A program made the translations under genes and the position numbers. Below are positions 1 through 5,203 of a stretch of 9,088 nucleotides of DNA, one piece after another. The first letter of the stretch is position 1. Every line of letters starts with the position of its first letter. This DNA is from an archaeon (GTDB taxonomy: Archaea; Iainarchaeota; Iainarchaeia; CSSED10-239), in the NCBI GenBank assembly GCA_029563035.1, contig JAKQTP010000058.1, positions 1-9,088 of the forward strand, written 5' to 3'. The notes under the pieces were generated by a model that worked only from the letters and a program-made list of their open reading frames with translations, was not told the DNA's origin and ran no database searches.

Positions 1-182
1 TGTCCATGATAATTACAAGCCCAACAATTAAATTGTAATGTATTTATATTTACCTCAAGATTGTATTTATCAATAGAACTACCCTTTGCTTCACATATAG
101 GACAATTATATTTTAATTGATTGAACCTTTGTTTTGGTTCACCTAGATTTTTTAACCTGAATTTAATTTTATCTATATCCAT
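1..182 (-). CDS. Probable phage DNA primase, N-terminal zinc-ribbon part (partial)
   Basis: The ATG is at 182 on the minus strand and the frame stays open to the left edge, giving 60 residues. The translation starts MDIDKIKFRLKNLG and contains YNCPICEAKG (C27, C30) and FNCWACNYHG (C53, C56, then H59). This is a four-cysteine zinc ribbon with about 22 residues between the pairs. In phage primases of the T7/DnaG type such an N-terminal ribbon reads the template for primer synthesis, and the wording 'CP.C ... NLEVN ... F.CW.C...G' matches what I remember of Bacteroidota phage primases. The catalytic TOPRIM domain would lie outside the window, so the enzyme call rests on the ribbon alone; another zinc-ribbon replication protein is possible. 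It is divergent from the plus-strand genes across a 127-nt gap. Confidence 0.68.
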   Translation of the reverse strand, partial: MDIDKIKFRLKNLGEPKQRFNQLKYNCPICEAKGSSIDKYNLEVNINTLQFNCWACNYHG

Positions 183-187
183 ACAAC

Positions 188-202
188 AAAAATAGTATTT
201 TT
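188..202. repeat. AT-rich 15-bp palindrome upstream of the primase start
   Basis: AAAAATA (188-194) and TATTTTT (196-202) are perfect inverted arms around a single G at 195, 6 nt upstream of the minus-strand ATG. It could be an operator, but in DNA this AT-rich it may be chance. Confidence 0.3.
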
Positions 203-256
203 AGTTTATAAATCATAATTTATTATATAACACTTTGTTTTACAATAATTTATAGG

Positions 257-288
257 TTTGTTTCTTTTAGTTATTATATGTATATTTG
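257..288 (+). promoter_or_regulatory. Bacteroidota-type promoter (TTTG-N20-TATATTTG), copy A
   Basis: The -33 box TTTG is at 257-260 and the -7 box TATATTTG at 281-288, separated by exactly 20 bp. This fits the known Bacteroidota consensus TTTG-N19-21-TAnnTTTG perfectly. The ATG of the first plus-strand gene is 21 nt past the -7 box, so the leader should be about 17 nt, A-rich and without a Shine-Dalgarno sequence. The 64-nt stretch 243-306 aligns without gaps to 1267-1330: the -33 side matches at 17 of 18 positions and the last 26 nt (281-306) are identical, while the 20-bp spacer matches at only 11 positions. That pattern supports function. Confidence 0.85.
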
Positions 289-309
289 TATATAATTAAT
301 AACAACTAT

Positions 310-591
310 ATGCACTTAGATATAACACTTCAAAAAGGCAAATACACATTTGAAAATAATACATTTACAATGTCTGAGAAAGATGTAAAATTTGCCACAA
401 GTTTTAATATAACAAATCCTAAAACAGGTAAATCAATGTTATTTAATTTTCAATATTCTACCGGGCCTGAATTTGACCCTAATACAAGATGGATTTATTT
501 TTCAGATACAGGTGTTAAGTTGGAATTAAAAAATGACCCAATTTTTACAAAAATTGCTCGTGAAAATTATTTAAAATACAAATTAATATAA
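310..591 (+). CDS. Phage hypothetical protein, 93 aa
   Basis: The ATG at 310 gives MHLDITLQKG and the frame ends with TAA at 589-591. A longer reading from TTG at 286 was not used because that TTG lies inside the -7 promoter box. The protein is small and soluble, with no signal peptide or membrane segment. Its middle, STGPEFDPNTRWIYFSDTG, followed by LELKNDP and a C-terminal ARENYLKYKLI, resembles small proteins I remember from Bacteroidota phages, where no function is assigned. It is the first gene behind promoter A. A gene without a canonical start follows 10 nt later in another frame. The family likeness is from memory; the coding call rests on composition, length and the promoter. Confidence 0.75.
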   Translation: MHLDITLQKGKYTFENNTFTMSEKDVKFATSFNITNPKTGKSMLFNFQYSTGPEFDPNTRWIYFSDTGVKLELKNDPIFTKIARENYLKYKLI

Positions 592-601
592 CATCTCAAT
601 A

Positions 602-832
602 ATACAAAATATTTATAAATTAGAAAAGAAAGATGTTGCGGTAAAATCCGAAGATTATTATGCCCGTAACAATGATGTATCATTTGATGATATTAATAAT
701 TTGGTTCTAATTGCATCTTATGATAAAGTTGAAGAATGTGTTGAATATTTAGAAAGTTTAAAAATAGATACAAAAGAAGAATACAAATATAAAAAGGGTA
801 CTTATTTAATCATACCAACATTTCAAATATAA
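602..832 (+). CDS. Small phage protein lacking an ATG/GTG/TTG start (about 76 aa)
   Basis: The frame is open from 587 (after TAA at 584-586) to TAA at 830-832 and translates as a plausible soluble protein: QNIYKLEKKDVAVKSEDYY, later SYDKVEECVEYLESLKID, ending GTYLIIPTFQI. No ATG, GTG or TTG occurs in frame before the conserved-looking part. The best start is ATA at 602, just before QNIYKLEKKD; ATC at 593, ATA at 599 and ATT at 611 are alternatives. The gene fits snugly between its neighbours (10 nt and 11 nt gaps). Possible explanations are a true non-canonical start, an ATG-to-ATA mutation that silenced the gene, a base-call error, or a +1 frameshift fusion with the preceding gene. Function is not recognised. 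Confidence 0.65.
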   Translation: MQNIYKLEKKDVAVKSEDYYARNNDVSFDDINNLVLIASYDKVEECVEYLESLKIDTKEEYKYKKGTYLIIPTFQI

Positions 833-843
833 AAAAATAACAA

Positions 844-1212
844 ATGAAATTTACAATAAATTTAAAACCGGCAAAATTAGAAGCAAGAACTAAAAATGAG
901 ATTATTTCTAAAATAAGAAATATAAATCGTTCTTTAACATATACTTTTTGTAACTTGGGTAATGGTTTATATGATTATAAAAATAAAACATTTTATGTTT
1001 ATAATCTTCAAAAAATCCGAAGCAAATCTAGCCAAACGAAAAAAGCCATATATAAAACAATTAATGATGTAAAATTTATGTCTTATAAAAAAGATAAAAT
1101 AAATAATGGTCATTGGATTGCTTATGTTTATAAAATAGATGAAGGTTTATTAAAAACATTAGGTAAGAAAGTAAGACAAAATATTAGAAACTTTGAGCTT
1201 AAAAACAAATAA
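844..1212 (+). CDS. Basic hypothetical protein, 122 aa
   Basis: The ATG at 844 follows an A-rich leader (AAAAAAATAACAA) and lies 11 nt after the previous stop, so it probably shares that transcript. The protein begins MKFTINLKPAKLEARTKNEI and is rich in Lys, Arg, Asn and Tyr with few acidic residues, so it should be clearly basic. Such charge would suit nucleic-acid binding, but no known DNA- or RNA-binding motif is visible. There is no signal peptide, membrane segment or cysteine cluster. It ends with GKKVRQNIRNFELKNK. I do not recognise the family. It is the last gene before the second promoter. Confidence 0.7.
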   Translation: MKFTINLKPAKLEARTKNEIISKIRNINRSLTYTFCNLGNGLYDYKNKTFYVYNLQKIRSKSSQTKKAIYKTINDVKFMSYKKDKINNGHWIAYVYKIDEGLLKTLGKKVRQNIRNFELKNK

Positions 1213-1223
1213 AATATAAACAA

Positions 1224-1268
1224 TGACAATTATAAAAATTTTAAGAAAAAATAAAACTTTAATTGTCA
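1224..1268. repeat. 9-bp inverted repeat between the third gene and promoter B
   Basis: TGACAATTA (1224-1232) and TAATTGTCA (1260-1268) are perfect inverted arms enclosing 27 AT-rich nt. They lie after the stop at 1212 and just before the -33 box of promoter B; the right arm overlaps the start of the conserved promoter segment (1267). It may be a weak terminator stem or a regulator site. There is no clear T-tract after it, and chance is possible. Confidence 0.3.
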
Positions 1269-1280
1269 ATAAGTTATAGG

Positions 1281-1312
1281 TTTGTTTTTATCAATTGTAA
1301 TTACTATATTTG
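1281..1312 (+). promoter_or_regulatory. Bacteroidota-type promoter (TTTG-N20-TATATTTG), copy B
   Basis: The -33 box TTTG is at 1281-1284 and the -7 box TATATTTG at 1305-1312, with a 20-bp spacer as in copy A. The ATG of the 243-aa gene starts 20 nt after the last base of the box. Bases 1305-1330 are identical to 281-306, so the box and the initially transcribed region are conserved while the spacer has diverged. It should drive 1332-3002 and possibly the genes beyond. Confidence 0.85.
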
Positions 1313-1331
1313 TATATAATTAATAACAACA

Positions 1332-2063
1332 ATGACAAAGGCAAATTTTAAGTTTACAGGAAAGAGAATCTCAATTTACGGTTCTGTTACATTAAAAAAT
1401 GATGGAAAAGTTAGTATATCATTAATTGATGCTAAATATGGTACAAGTTTTTCAGAACGTTATCAGGCTAAAAAATTAGCTCAAGAAATTGTAGATTCTA
1501 ATTTTATTCATAATGCTATTTTAAGCATAGAGAAAGACGATGACAATTTAATAGGAATCTTAAAATTGCACACTGAAGATTTAAAAAATGATTACATAAA
1601 AAAATGTGAAGAATATGCAATTAAAGAATTTAAAGAAACAGAAATATTTCTTTCAAAAATACCTACAGAACAAAAAGAATTTTTAGATAAATTTGGTATT
1701 AAATATGAAGTCAAAGGCATTTTGAAATATATCTCAATTTTACATACCGAAGGAAATGCAGACTTATATAGAAAAACAAAAGAAAAAATAAATAAATGTA
1801 AATCTTTTATTTCTTTAGGTTTAAATAAAAATATATCAGATGCAAAAAAATATGCTAACTTACACTATGAGAATAGTATTTCAAAATTAGCAAACAGAGT
1901 TGAATCAAAAAAACTAAATATATCCAAACTTGAAATAATTAAATCAAGAATTGGTTTAAATTTAGAAATGACATTAACCGATGGTTTAATTAATGTTAGA
2001 GCTTGGACAATTGTTGCAGAAGGAGAAATTCAAAGACCTCATTATAGATATTTAGTAAAATAA
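1332..2063 (+). CDS. Conserved phage hypothetical protein, 243 aa
   Basis: The ATG at 1332 lies directly behind promoter B and the frame ends with TAA at 2061-2063. The N-terminal ~50 residues (starting MTKANFKFTGKRISIYGSV, then SLIDAKYGTSFSERYQAKKL) look like a compact beta-rich domain. The middle (about residues 85-205) is a Lys/Glu-rich helical stretch. The C-terminus, DGLINVRAWTIVAEGEIQRP followed by HYRYLVK, is a motif I remember ending several Bacteroidota phage proteins of unknown role. There is no signal peptide or membrane segment. A gene of another recurrent phage family follows 6 nt later, so the two are probably co-transcribed. No enzymatic motif is visible and I assign no function. 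Confidence 0.75.
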   Translation: MTKANFKFTGKRISIYGSVTLKNDGKVSISLIDAKYGTSFSERYQAKKLAQEIVDSNFIHNAILSIEKDDDNLIGILKLHTEDLKNDYIKKCEEYAIKEFKETEIFLSKIPTEQKEFLDKFGIKYEVKGILKYISILHTEGNADLYRKTKEKINKCKSFISLGLNKNISDAKKYANLHYENSISKLANRVESKKLNISKLEIIKSRIGLNLEMTLTDGLINVRAWTIVAEGEIQRPHYRYLVK

Positions 2064-2069
2064 TAAAAT

Positions 2070-3002
2070 ATGAAAAACATACACATAATACCAACAGATA
2101 AACTAAGTAGGTTACATTTAGGAAATTCAGGTTTAGTTTTATGTGACTTGAATTTCAATAAAAATACTATAAATAGTCGAAACATATTTATTACTTCTGA
2201 TGAAGAAATTAAAGATGGAGATTGGTGCTATGATGATAAATACAAACAACCTTTTAAGTATTTTGGTGAAGGCGCCTTATTGTTAATAACCCGAAAAATC
2301 ATCCTAACAACAGATGAAGATTTAATCAAAGATGGTGTACAGAGGATTGATGATGAGTTCTTAGAATGGTTTGTTAAAAACCCTAATTGCGAAGAGGTTG
2401 AGGTTGAAAATGGAGGTCCTGGGTTTCCAGGAGGTATTTACTTTATAAATTATTTACCTGAACATTTTGAAAAAATAATCATTCCAAAAGAAGAGCATAA
2501 ACAAATTAAATGTTATGATAAATATAACCAACTATTATCAGAAGGTGATTATGTTGATGTTCAAAAAGATGGTGTGCAAATAATCTATAAAAAAGAAGAT
2601 AATCAACTATATTTTAAACCTTATGGTGAAGAAGATAGGGTAAGTGCTTATTTTTCTAATGATTTAGCTAAGTGTGATGAAGTTGGTAATTGGATTAATA
2701 ATGATAGATATGAAGATATCGTTGAAGAACCTAAACAAGAGACACTTGAAGAAGCTGCTGAAAGATTAGCTGATATACCCAAACATCTAAAAGGGCAAAA
2801 ATATAAATGGTCTCCACAAGATAGATTAATCTATAATATGTTTATTGAAGGTGCTAAATGGCAAAAAAATGATTGTGTTAAATTTATAAATAAATTAGAA
2901 GATGAATCATTTGATGGATGGTCAGAAGAAGCAATATCTGGGTACTTAACTGCTTGTATGACAATTAAACAAAAATATATTAATACGTTAAATGGCAATT
3001 AA
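2070..3002 (+). CDS. Mosaic three-module phage protein, 310 aa
   Basis: The ATG at 2070 is 6 nt after the preceding stop. Three parts are visible. Residues 1-142 (MKNIHIIPTDKLSRL, ITSDEEIKDGDWCY, KIILTTDEDLIKDGVQ, DDEFLEWFVKNPNCEEVEVE, KIIIPKEE) match a hypothetical family I remember as common in Bacteroidota phages. Residues 143-220 (KCYDKYNQLLSEGDYVDVQ, QLYFKPYGEEDRVSAYFSND) form an extra domain. Residues 221-310 start PKQETLEEAAERL and contain FIEGAKWQ, the usual C-terminal module of the first family, but the ending differs from the common YSEEEV...WFEQFKK form. In the forms I remember, IIIPKEE runs straight into PKQETLEEAAE, so the middle domain looks inserted; near-identical sequence flanks it. 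Probably a soluble cytoplasmic protein; function unknown. Confidence 0.8.
   Translation: MKNIHIIPTDKLSRLHLGNSGLVLCDLNFNKNTINSRNIFITSDEEIKDGDWCYDDKYKQPFKYFGEGALLLITRKIILTTDEDLIKDGVQRIDDEFLEWFVKNPNCEEVEVENGGPGFPGGIYFINYLPEHFEKIIIPKEEHKQIKCYDKYNQLLSEGDYVDVQKDGVQIIYKKEDNQLYFKPYGEEDRVSAYFSNDLAKCDEVGNWINNDRYEDIVEEPKQETLEEAAERLADIPKHLKGQKYKWSPQDRLIYNMFIEGAKWQKNDCVKFINKLEDESFDGWSEEAISGYLTACMTIKQKYINTLNGN
2490..2738 (+). repeat. In-frame 78-codon cassette between 15-bp imperfect direct repeats
   Basis: GAAGAGCATAAACAA (2490-2504) and GAAGAACCTAAACAA (2724-2738) match at 13 of 15 positions and lie 234 bp apart, exactly 78 codons. They encode EEHKQ and EEPKQ at the two edges of the extra middle domain of the 310-aa protein. 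Recombination at such short homologies could add or remove the domain without breaking the frame. Confidence 0.6.
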
Positions 3003-3013
3003 GAAATATATTG

Positions 3014-3021
3014 TATATTTG
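3014..3021 (+). promoter_or_regulatory. Possible -7 box (TATATTTG) upstream of the HNH endonuclease
   Basis: TATATTTG lies 20 nt before the ATG at 3042, the same placement as in promoters A and B (21 and 19 nt). No TTTG is found 19-21 bp upstream, so at best this is a weak promoter or a decayed copy. Confidence 0.4.
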
Positions 3022-3041
3022 TATTCTAATAAATATAAATT

Positions 3042-3655
3042 ATGAAAGAAAATTGGAAAGACATACTTGGATATGAAGGTTTGTATCAAGTAAATGAGAG
3101 TGGTAATGTAAAAAGTCTATCAAGAACAATTACAAAAGGTAATATTACTTATGTAACTAAAGATAAGATTCTGTAGGTTATCTTTATGTAAATTTATCAG
3201 ACTATAAAAAGCAAAAAACATTTAGAGTACATCAGTTAGTTGCTGTAGCTTTTTTAAATCACACTCCTGATAAGCATAAAGGATTAGTTATAGACCACGT
3301 TGATGGAAATAAACTAAATAATATGACTACTAATCTTCAATTGATTACAAACAAGAAAAACACAAGTAAAGATAGAAAAAATAAAACTTCTAAATATACA
3401 GGTGTATCTTGGCATAAACAAAGTAATAAATGGTTAGCTCAATTTAGAGAGAATGGTAGTGTCAAATACTTAGGTACTTTTGAAACTGAAGAAGAAGCAA
3501 GAGATGCTTATAATGCTTCACAAGAAAGAACGTATAGTGAAGAAGAAGTTAGAAATATAATTTTTAAATTTACTAATGATTTTGATATGAAGAAAAATAT
3601 TGAAATAACAAGCGAAGAACAAAATAAATGGTTAACACAATTTAAAAAGAAATAA
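3042..3655 (+). pseudogene. NUMOD4-HNH-AP2 homing-type endonuclease, frameshifted
   Basis: From ATG 3042 the frame reads MKENWKDILGYEGLYQVNES and SGNVKSLSRTI, a NUMOD4 DNA-binding start, then stops at TAG 3174-3176 after 44 residues (KDKIL). The family continues in another frame, open from 3167: VGYLYVNLSDYK, VHQLVAVAFLNH, then the HNH core VIDHVDGNKLNN...NLQLIT. An AP2 DNA-binding domain follows (3386-3523, SKYTGVSWHKQSNKWLAQF...YLGTFETEEEARDAYN), and finally a tail (3533-3655, YSEEEVRNIIFKF...KWLTQFKKK) of the type found on other Bacteroidota phage proteins. The missing linker after KIL and the frame change fit a deletion of 3n+1 bases. Translation from ATG 3323 would give 110 aa with AP2 and tail but without the DH catalytic core. 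Intact enzymes nick or cut DNA and spread themselves; this copy is probably inactive unless the shift is a sequencing error. Confidence 0.85.
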
Positions 3656-3656
3656 T

Positions 3657-3905
3657 ATGACAGCAGAAGAATTTAATAAAAAATATAAGAAATACCTTGC
3701 TAAAGGTCATTATGGCTTAGATATAGATGAGCCAGATTTCACAAAATGGTTAGATGAGAAATTTCAAGAATATATAAAAGTTCCTGGGTTTTATTATACT
3801 CAAATAAAAGAAAAATTTGGTTATGGAAGATTTTATTGTGAAGAAATTAATTATGATGAGGTTAGAAAGGTAGAAAAGAAAATAACTGAATTGTTTAAAA
3901 GATAA
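3657..3905 (+). CDS. Phage hypothetical protein, 82 aa
   Basis: The ATG at 3657 is one base after the preceding TAA, so it is probably translated on the same message. The protein begins MTAEEFNKKYKKYLAKGHYG, continues with DFTKWLDEKFQEYIK and PGFYYTQIKEKFGYGRFYCE, and ends with a short charged helix. It is soluble and acidic/basic mixed, with no membrane segment. I recall similar small proteins in Bacteroidota phages without assigned function; the GF.Y.QIK.KFG.ARFYCE-like part seems the conserved core. A GIY-YIG nuclease gene follows 4 nt later. Confidence 0.75.
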   Translation: MTAEEFNKKYKKYLAKGHYGLDIDEPDFTKWLDEKFQEYIKVPGFYYTQIKEKFGYGRFYCEEINYDEVRKVEKKITELFKR

Positions 3906-3909
3906 TTTA

Positions 3910-4284
3910 ATGAGAAATATAAAAATTAATGAAAAATATTTTACCGTTTATAAAGGTGAAGAAGACAATTTAATTGTTTATATAGGAACCACGATTCAAA
4001 AACCTTCTGATAGATTTAGATGGCATAAAGTAAATGGCAAAGATTTTAAATTTACTGTTCTTTATCAATATACAAATGCTGATGAAATGTTAGATAAAGA
4101 ATTTGAATTAATTACTTTACATAAACCAAAGTATAATAAGATAACCGATAGAAAACAAAACCTAAATGTTAAATTAAATTTAGAAGATTTGAAACTACGA
4201 AAAGGAAATTTAGAATGGTGCCAACGATGCTTAAAGAGAAGGGCAAAGGCAAACAATAAATGTCATTATTGTAGATATTATTAA
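3910..4284 (+). CDS. GIY-YIG nuclease with C-terminal zinc knuckle, 124 aa
   Basis: GIY-YIG enzymes cut DNA with a single compact domain; free-standing phage versions are often homing endonucleases. Here the hallmarks occur in order: a degenerate 'GIY' strand FTVYKG (residues 11-16), the YIG strand VYIGTT (23-28), an Arg/His helix DRFRWH (34-39), the metal-binding Glu in LDKEFELI (E64), and the family's Asn in KPKYNKI (N76). The first strand is VYK rather than GIY, common in divergent members. Residues 104-121 hold C104-x2-C107 and C118-x2-C121, a small zinc knuckle likely to aid DNA binding. All catalytic positions look present, unlike the frameshifted HNH nuclease upstream. The gene starts 4 nt after the 82-aa gene and its stop overlaps that of the opposing gene. 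Confidence 0.8.
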   Translation: MRNIKINEKYFTVYKGEEDNLIVYIGTTIQKPSDRFRWHKVNGKDFKFTVLYQYTNADEMLDKEFELITLHKPKYNKITDRKQNLNVKLNLEDLKLRKGNLEWCQRCLKRRAKANNKCHYCRYY

Positions 4285-4676
4285 TCTTTGAAACTATCTC
4301 TTAGCCATTTTTCAAATTCAAAACTTATAATAAGAATTCTTGAATTGCTAACATAATAAGCATACTTATAATCTAAATTATACAATTTGTATAATTCTTT
4401 TATTTCTGATTCTTTTATTTTGTAATCTCCATCTATTTTTACTTCAATAATTTTAAGAACCCCATTATTTAAATTACACATATCTTTCTTATCTTTTTGA
4501 ATAAGAAATGTTTTTATTAATTTTTTCTTTTTTAATGATTCCATGAAAACATTTGTTTGATGCACAATTGTTTTGTAATCAATTTTTTCTTTAAATGTCT
4601 CTATGGTTTTAATAGAAAATTCTAGTTGTGATATAAACTTATCATAAGAACTAATATTATCGAATAGGTTTGCCAT
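4281..4676 (-). CDS. Hypothetical protein, 131 aa
   Basis: The ATG at 4676 gives MANLFDNISSYDKFISQLEF and the frame ends with TAA at 4283-4281. Its start overlaps the end of the preceding minus-strand gene by 20 bp, which suggests translational coupling. The N-terminal half is predicted helical and Lys-rich; the C-terminal half (VLKIIEVKIDG, YYVSNSRILIISFEFEKWL) alternates hydrophobic residues as in beta strands. No signal peptide or membrane segment is present and I do not recognise the family. It is the last gene of the minus-strand cluster; its stop codon shares TTAA (4281-4284) with the stop of the GIY-YIG gene. Confidence 0.7.
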   Translation of the reverse strand: MANLFDNISSYDKFISQLEFSIKTIETFKEKIDYKTIVHQTNVFMESLKKKKLIKTFLIQKDKKDMCNLNNGVLKIIEVKIDGDYKIKESEIKELYKLYNLDYKYAYYVSNSRILIISFEFEKWLRDSFKD

Positions 4677-4845
4677 TTTTATACTTTTGTTTTTCTTTAT
4701 AAATTTTTACTCTTTCTTTTATTACATCTTTAGAACAAAACTCATGTTTCATACAATGGGTTAATATTGCCCTACCTGTTAAGTTTAATGTAAACAAAAA
4801 TTTTATCTTCTCATCTAATTCCTCTATCTCAAAATCTCTATTCAT
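4657..4845 (-). CDS. Small hypothetical protein, 62 aa
   Basis: I start at ATG 4845 (MNRDFEIEELDEKIKFLFTL). A TTG three codons upstream (4854) would extend it, but ATG is the more likely start and gives only an 8-bp overlap with the gene before it. The protein is acidic at the start and strongly basic at the end (KIYKEKQKYKNGKPIR), with two cysteines (HCMKHEFC) but no full metal site. It overlaps its neighbours at both ends (8 bp and 20 bp), as in compact phage operons. No function is recognised. Confidence 0.65.
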   Translation of the reverse strand: MNRDFEIEELDEKIKFLFTLNLTGRAILTHCMKHEFCSKDVIKERVKIYKEKQKYKNGKPIR

Positions 4846-5167
4846 TATTCTCAAAAATTAATTTACCTACCTCATAACCTTTTGCAGATAAAGCCAAAAC
4901 AACATCTCCATCTTTAGTTTGTGTAAAATTTAACAAACCTTTTTCTATTAATCCTTGTATAGAGATATTTGTTAATTCTTCATCTGATTCTTTAAAAATA
5001 GATTCTAATTCATCATTTGTAAATAATATAGATTTTCTTTTGCCGCATAGGTAGTCAACTTCTGATTTATCTAAAAAAATAGAAACTTTTTCTTTTAATA
5101 TTTCTATAAATTCTTTTGATTCTTCTATTGTGTCAAAATATTCTATAACCTTATTTTTGTCTATCAT
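4838..5167 (-). CDS. Hypothetical protein, 109 aa, possible winged-helix end
   Basis: The ATG at 5167 gives MIDKNKVIEYFDTIEESKEF. The N-terminal half is helical and acidic. The C-terminal half, SIQGLIEKGLLNFTQTKDGD followed by VVLALSAKGYEVGKL, has the 'helix, GL(L), strand, x-x-KG' layout often seen in winged-helix proteins, but I cannot confirm such a fold. No signal peptide or membrane segment is visible. It is separated by 17 nt from the glycosyltransferase-methyltransferase gene and may have its own promoter (5172-5203). Function is unknown. Confidence 0.7.
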   Translation of the reverse strand: MIDKNKVIEYFDTIEESKEFIEILKEKVSIFLDKSEVDYLCGKRKSILFTNDELESIFKESDEELTNISIQGLIEKGLLNFTQTKDGDVVLALSAKGYEVGKLIFENNE

Positions 5168-5171
5168 AAAA

Positions 5172-5203
5172 CAAATTTATAAATTTATTTTATATTAACC
5201 AAA
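5172..5203 (-). promoter_or_regulatory. Possible internal promoter TTTG-N20-TAAATTTG, leaderless layout
   Basis: On the minus strand TTTG (5203-5200) is followed after exactly 20 bp by TAAATTTG (5179-5172), a full match to the Bacteroidota consensus. The ATG at 5167 comes after only 4 nt, so the transcript would start at or next to the A of ATG. It overlaps the 3' end of the upstream gene. A chance match is possible in such AT-rich DNA. Confidence 0.4.

Noticed and set aside
187..194. TATTTTTG on the minus strand as promoter of the primase gene
   Set aside because: It fits TAnnTTTG and sits 4 nt before the ATG, but there is no TTTG 19-21 bp upstream and it is part of an AT-rich palindrome; support is too weak for a promoter call.
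286..309. TTG start at 286 for the first plus-strand gene
   Set aside because: The TTG is part of the -7 box TATATTTG; ATG at 310 gives a normal short leader as in promoter copy B.
3159..3176. Programmed -1 frameshift joining the two halves of the HNH gene
   Set aside because: No X-XXY-YYZ slippery heptamer lies in the possible switch region, and the family linker is missing, so a deletion is more likely.
4065..4256. 63-aa minus-strand frame inside the GIY-YIG gene
   Set aside because: It is antisense to a frame with clear nuclease motifs and has an Phe/Ser-rich composition typical of antisense reading.
4846..4854. TTG start at 4854 for the 62-aa gene
   Set aside because: ATG at 4845 is three codons inside, is the stronger start and reduces the overlap with the upstream gene to 8 bp.
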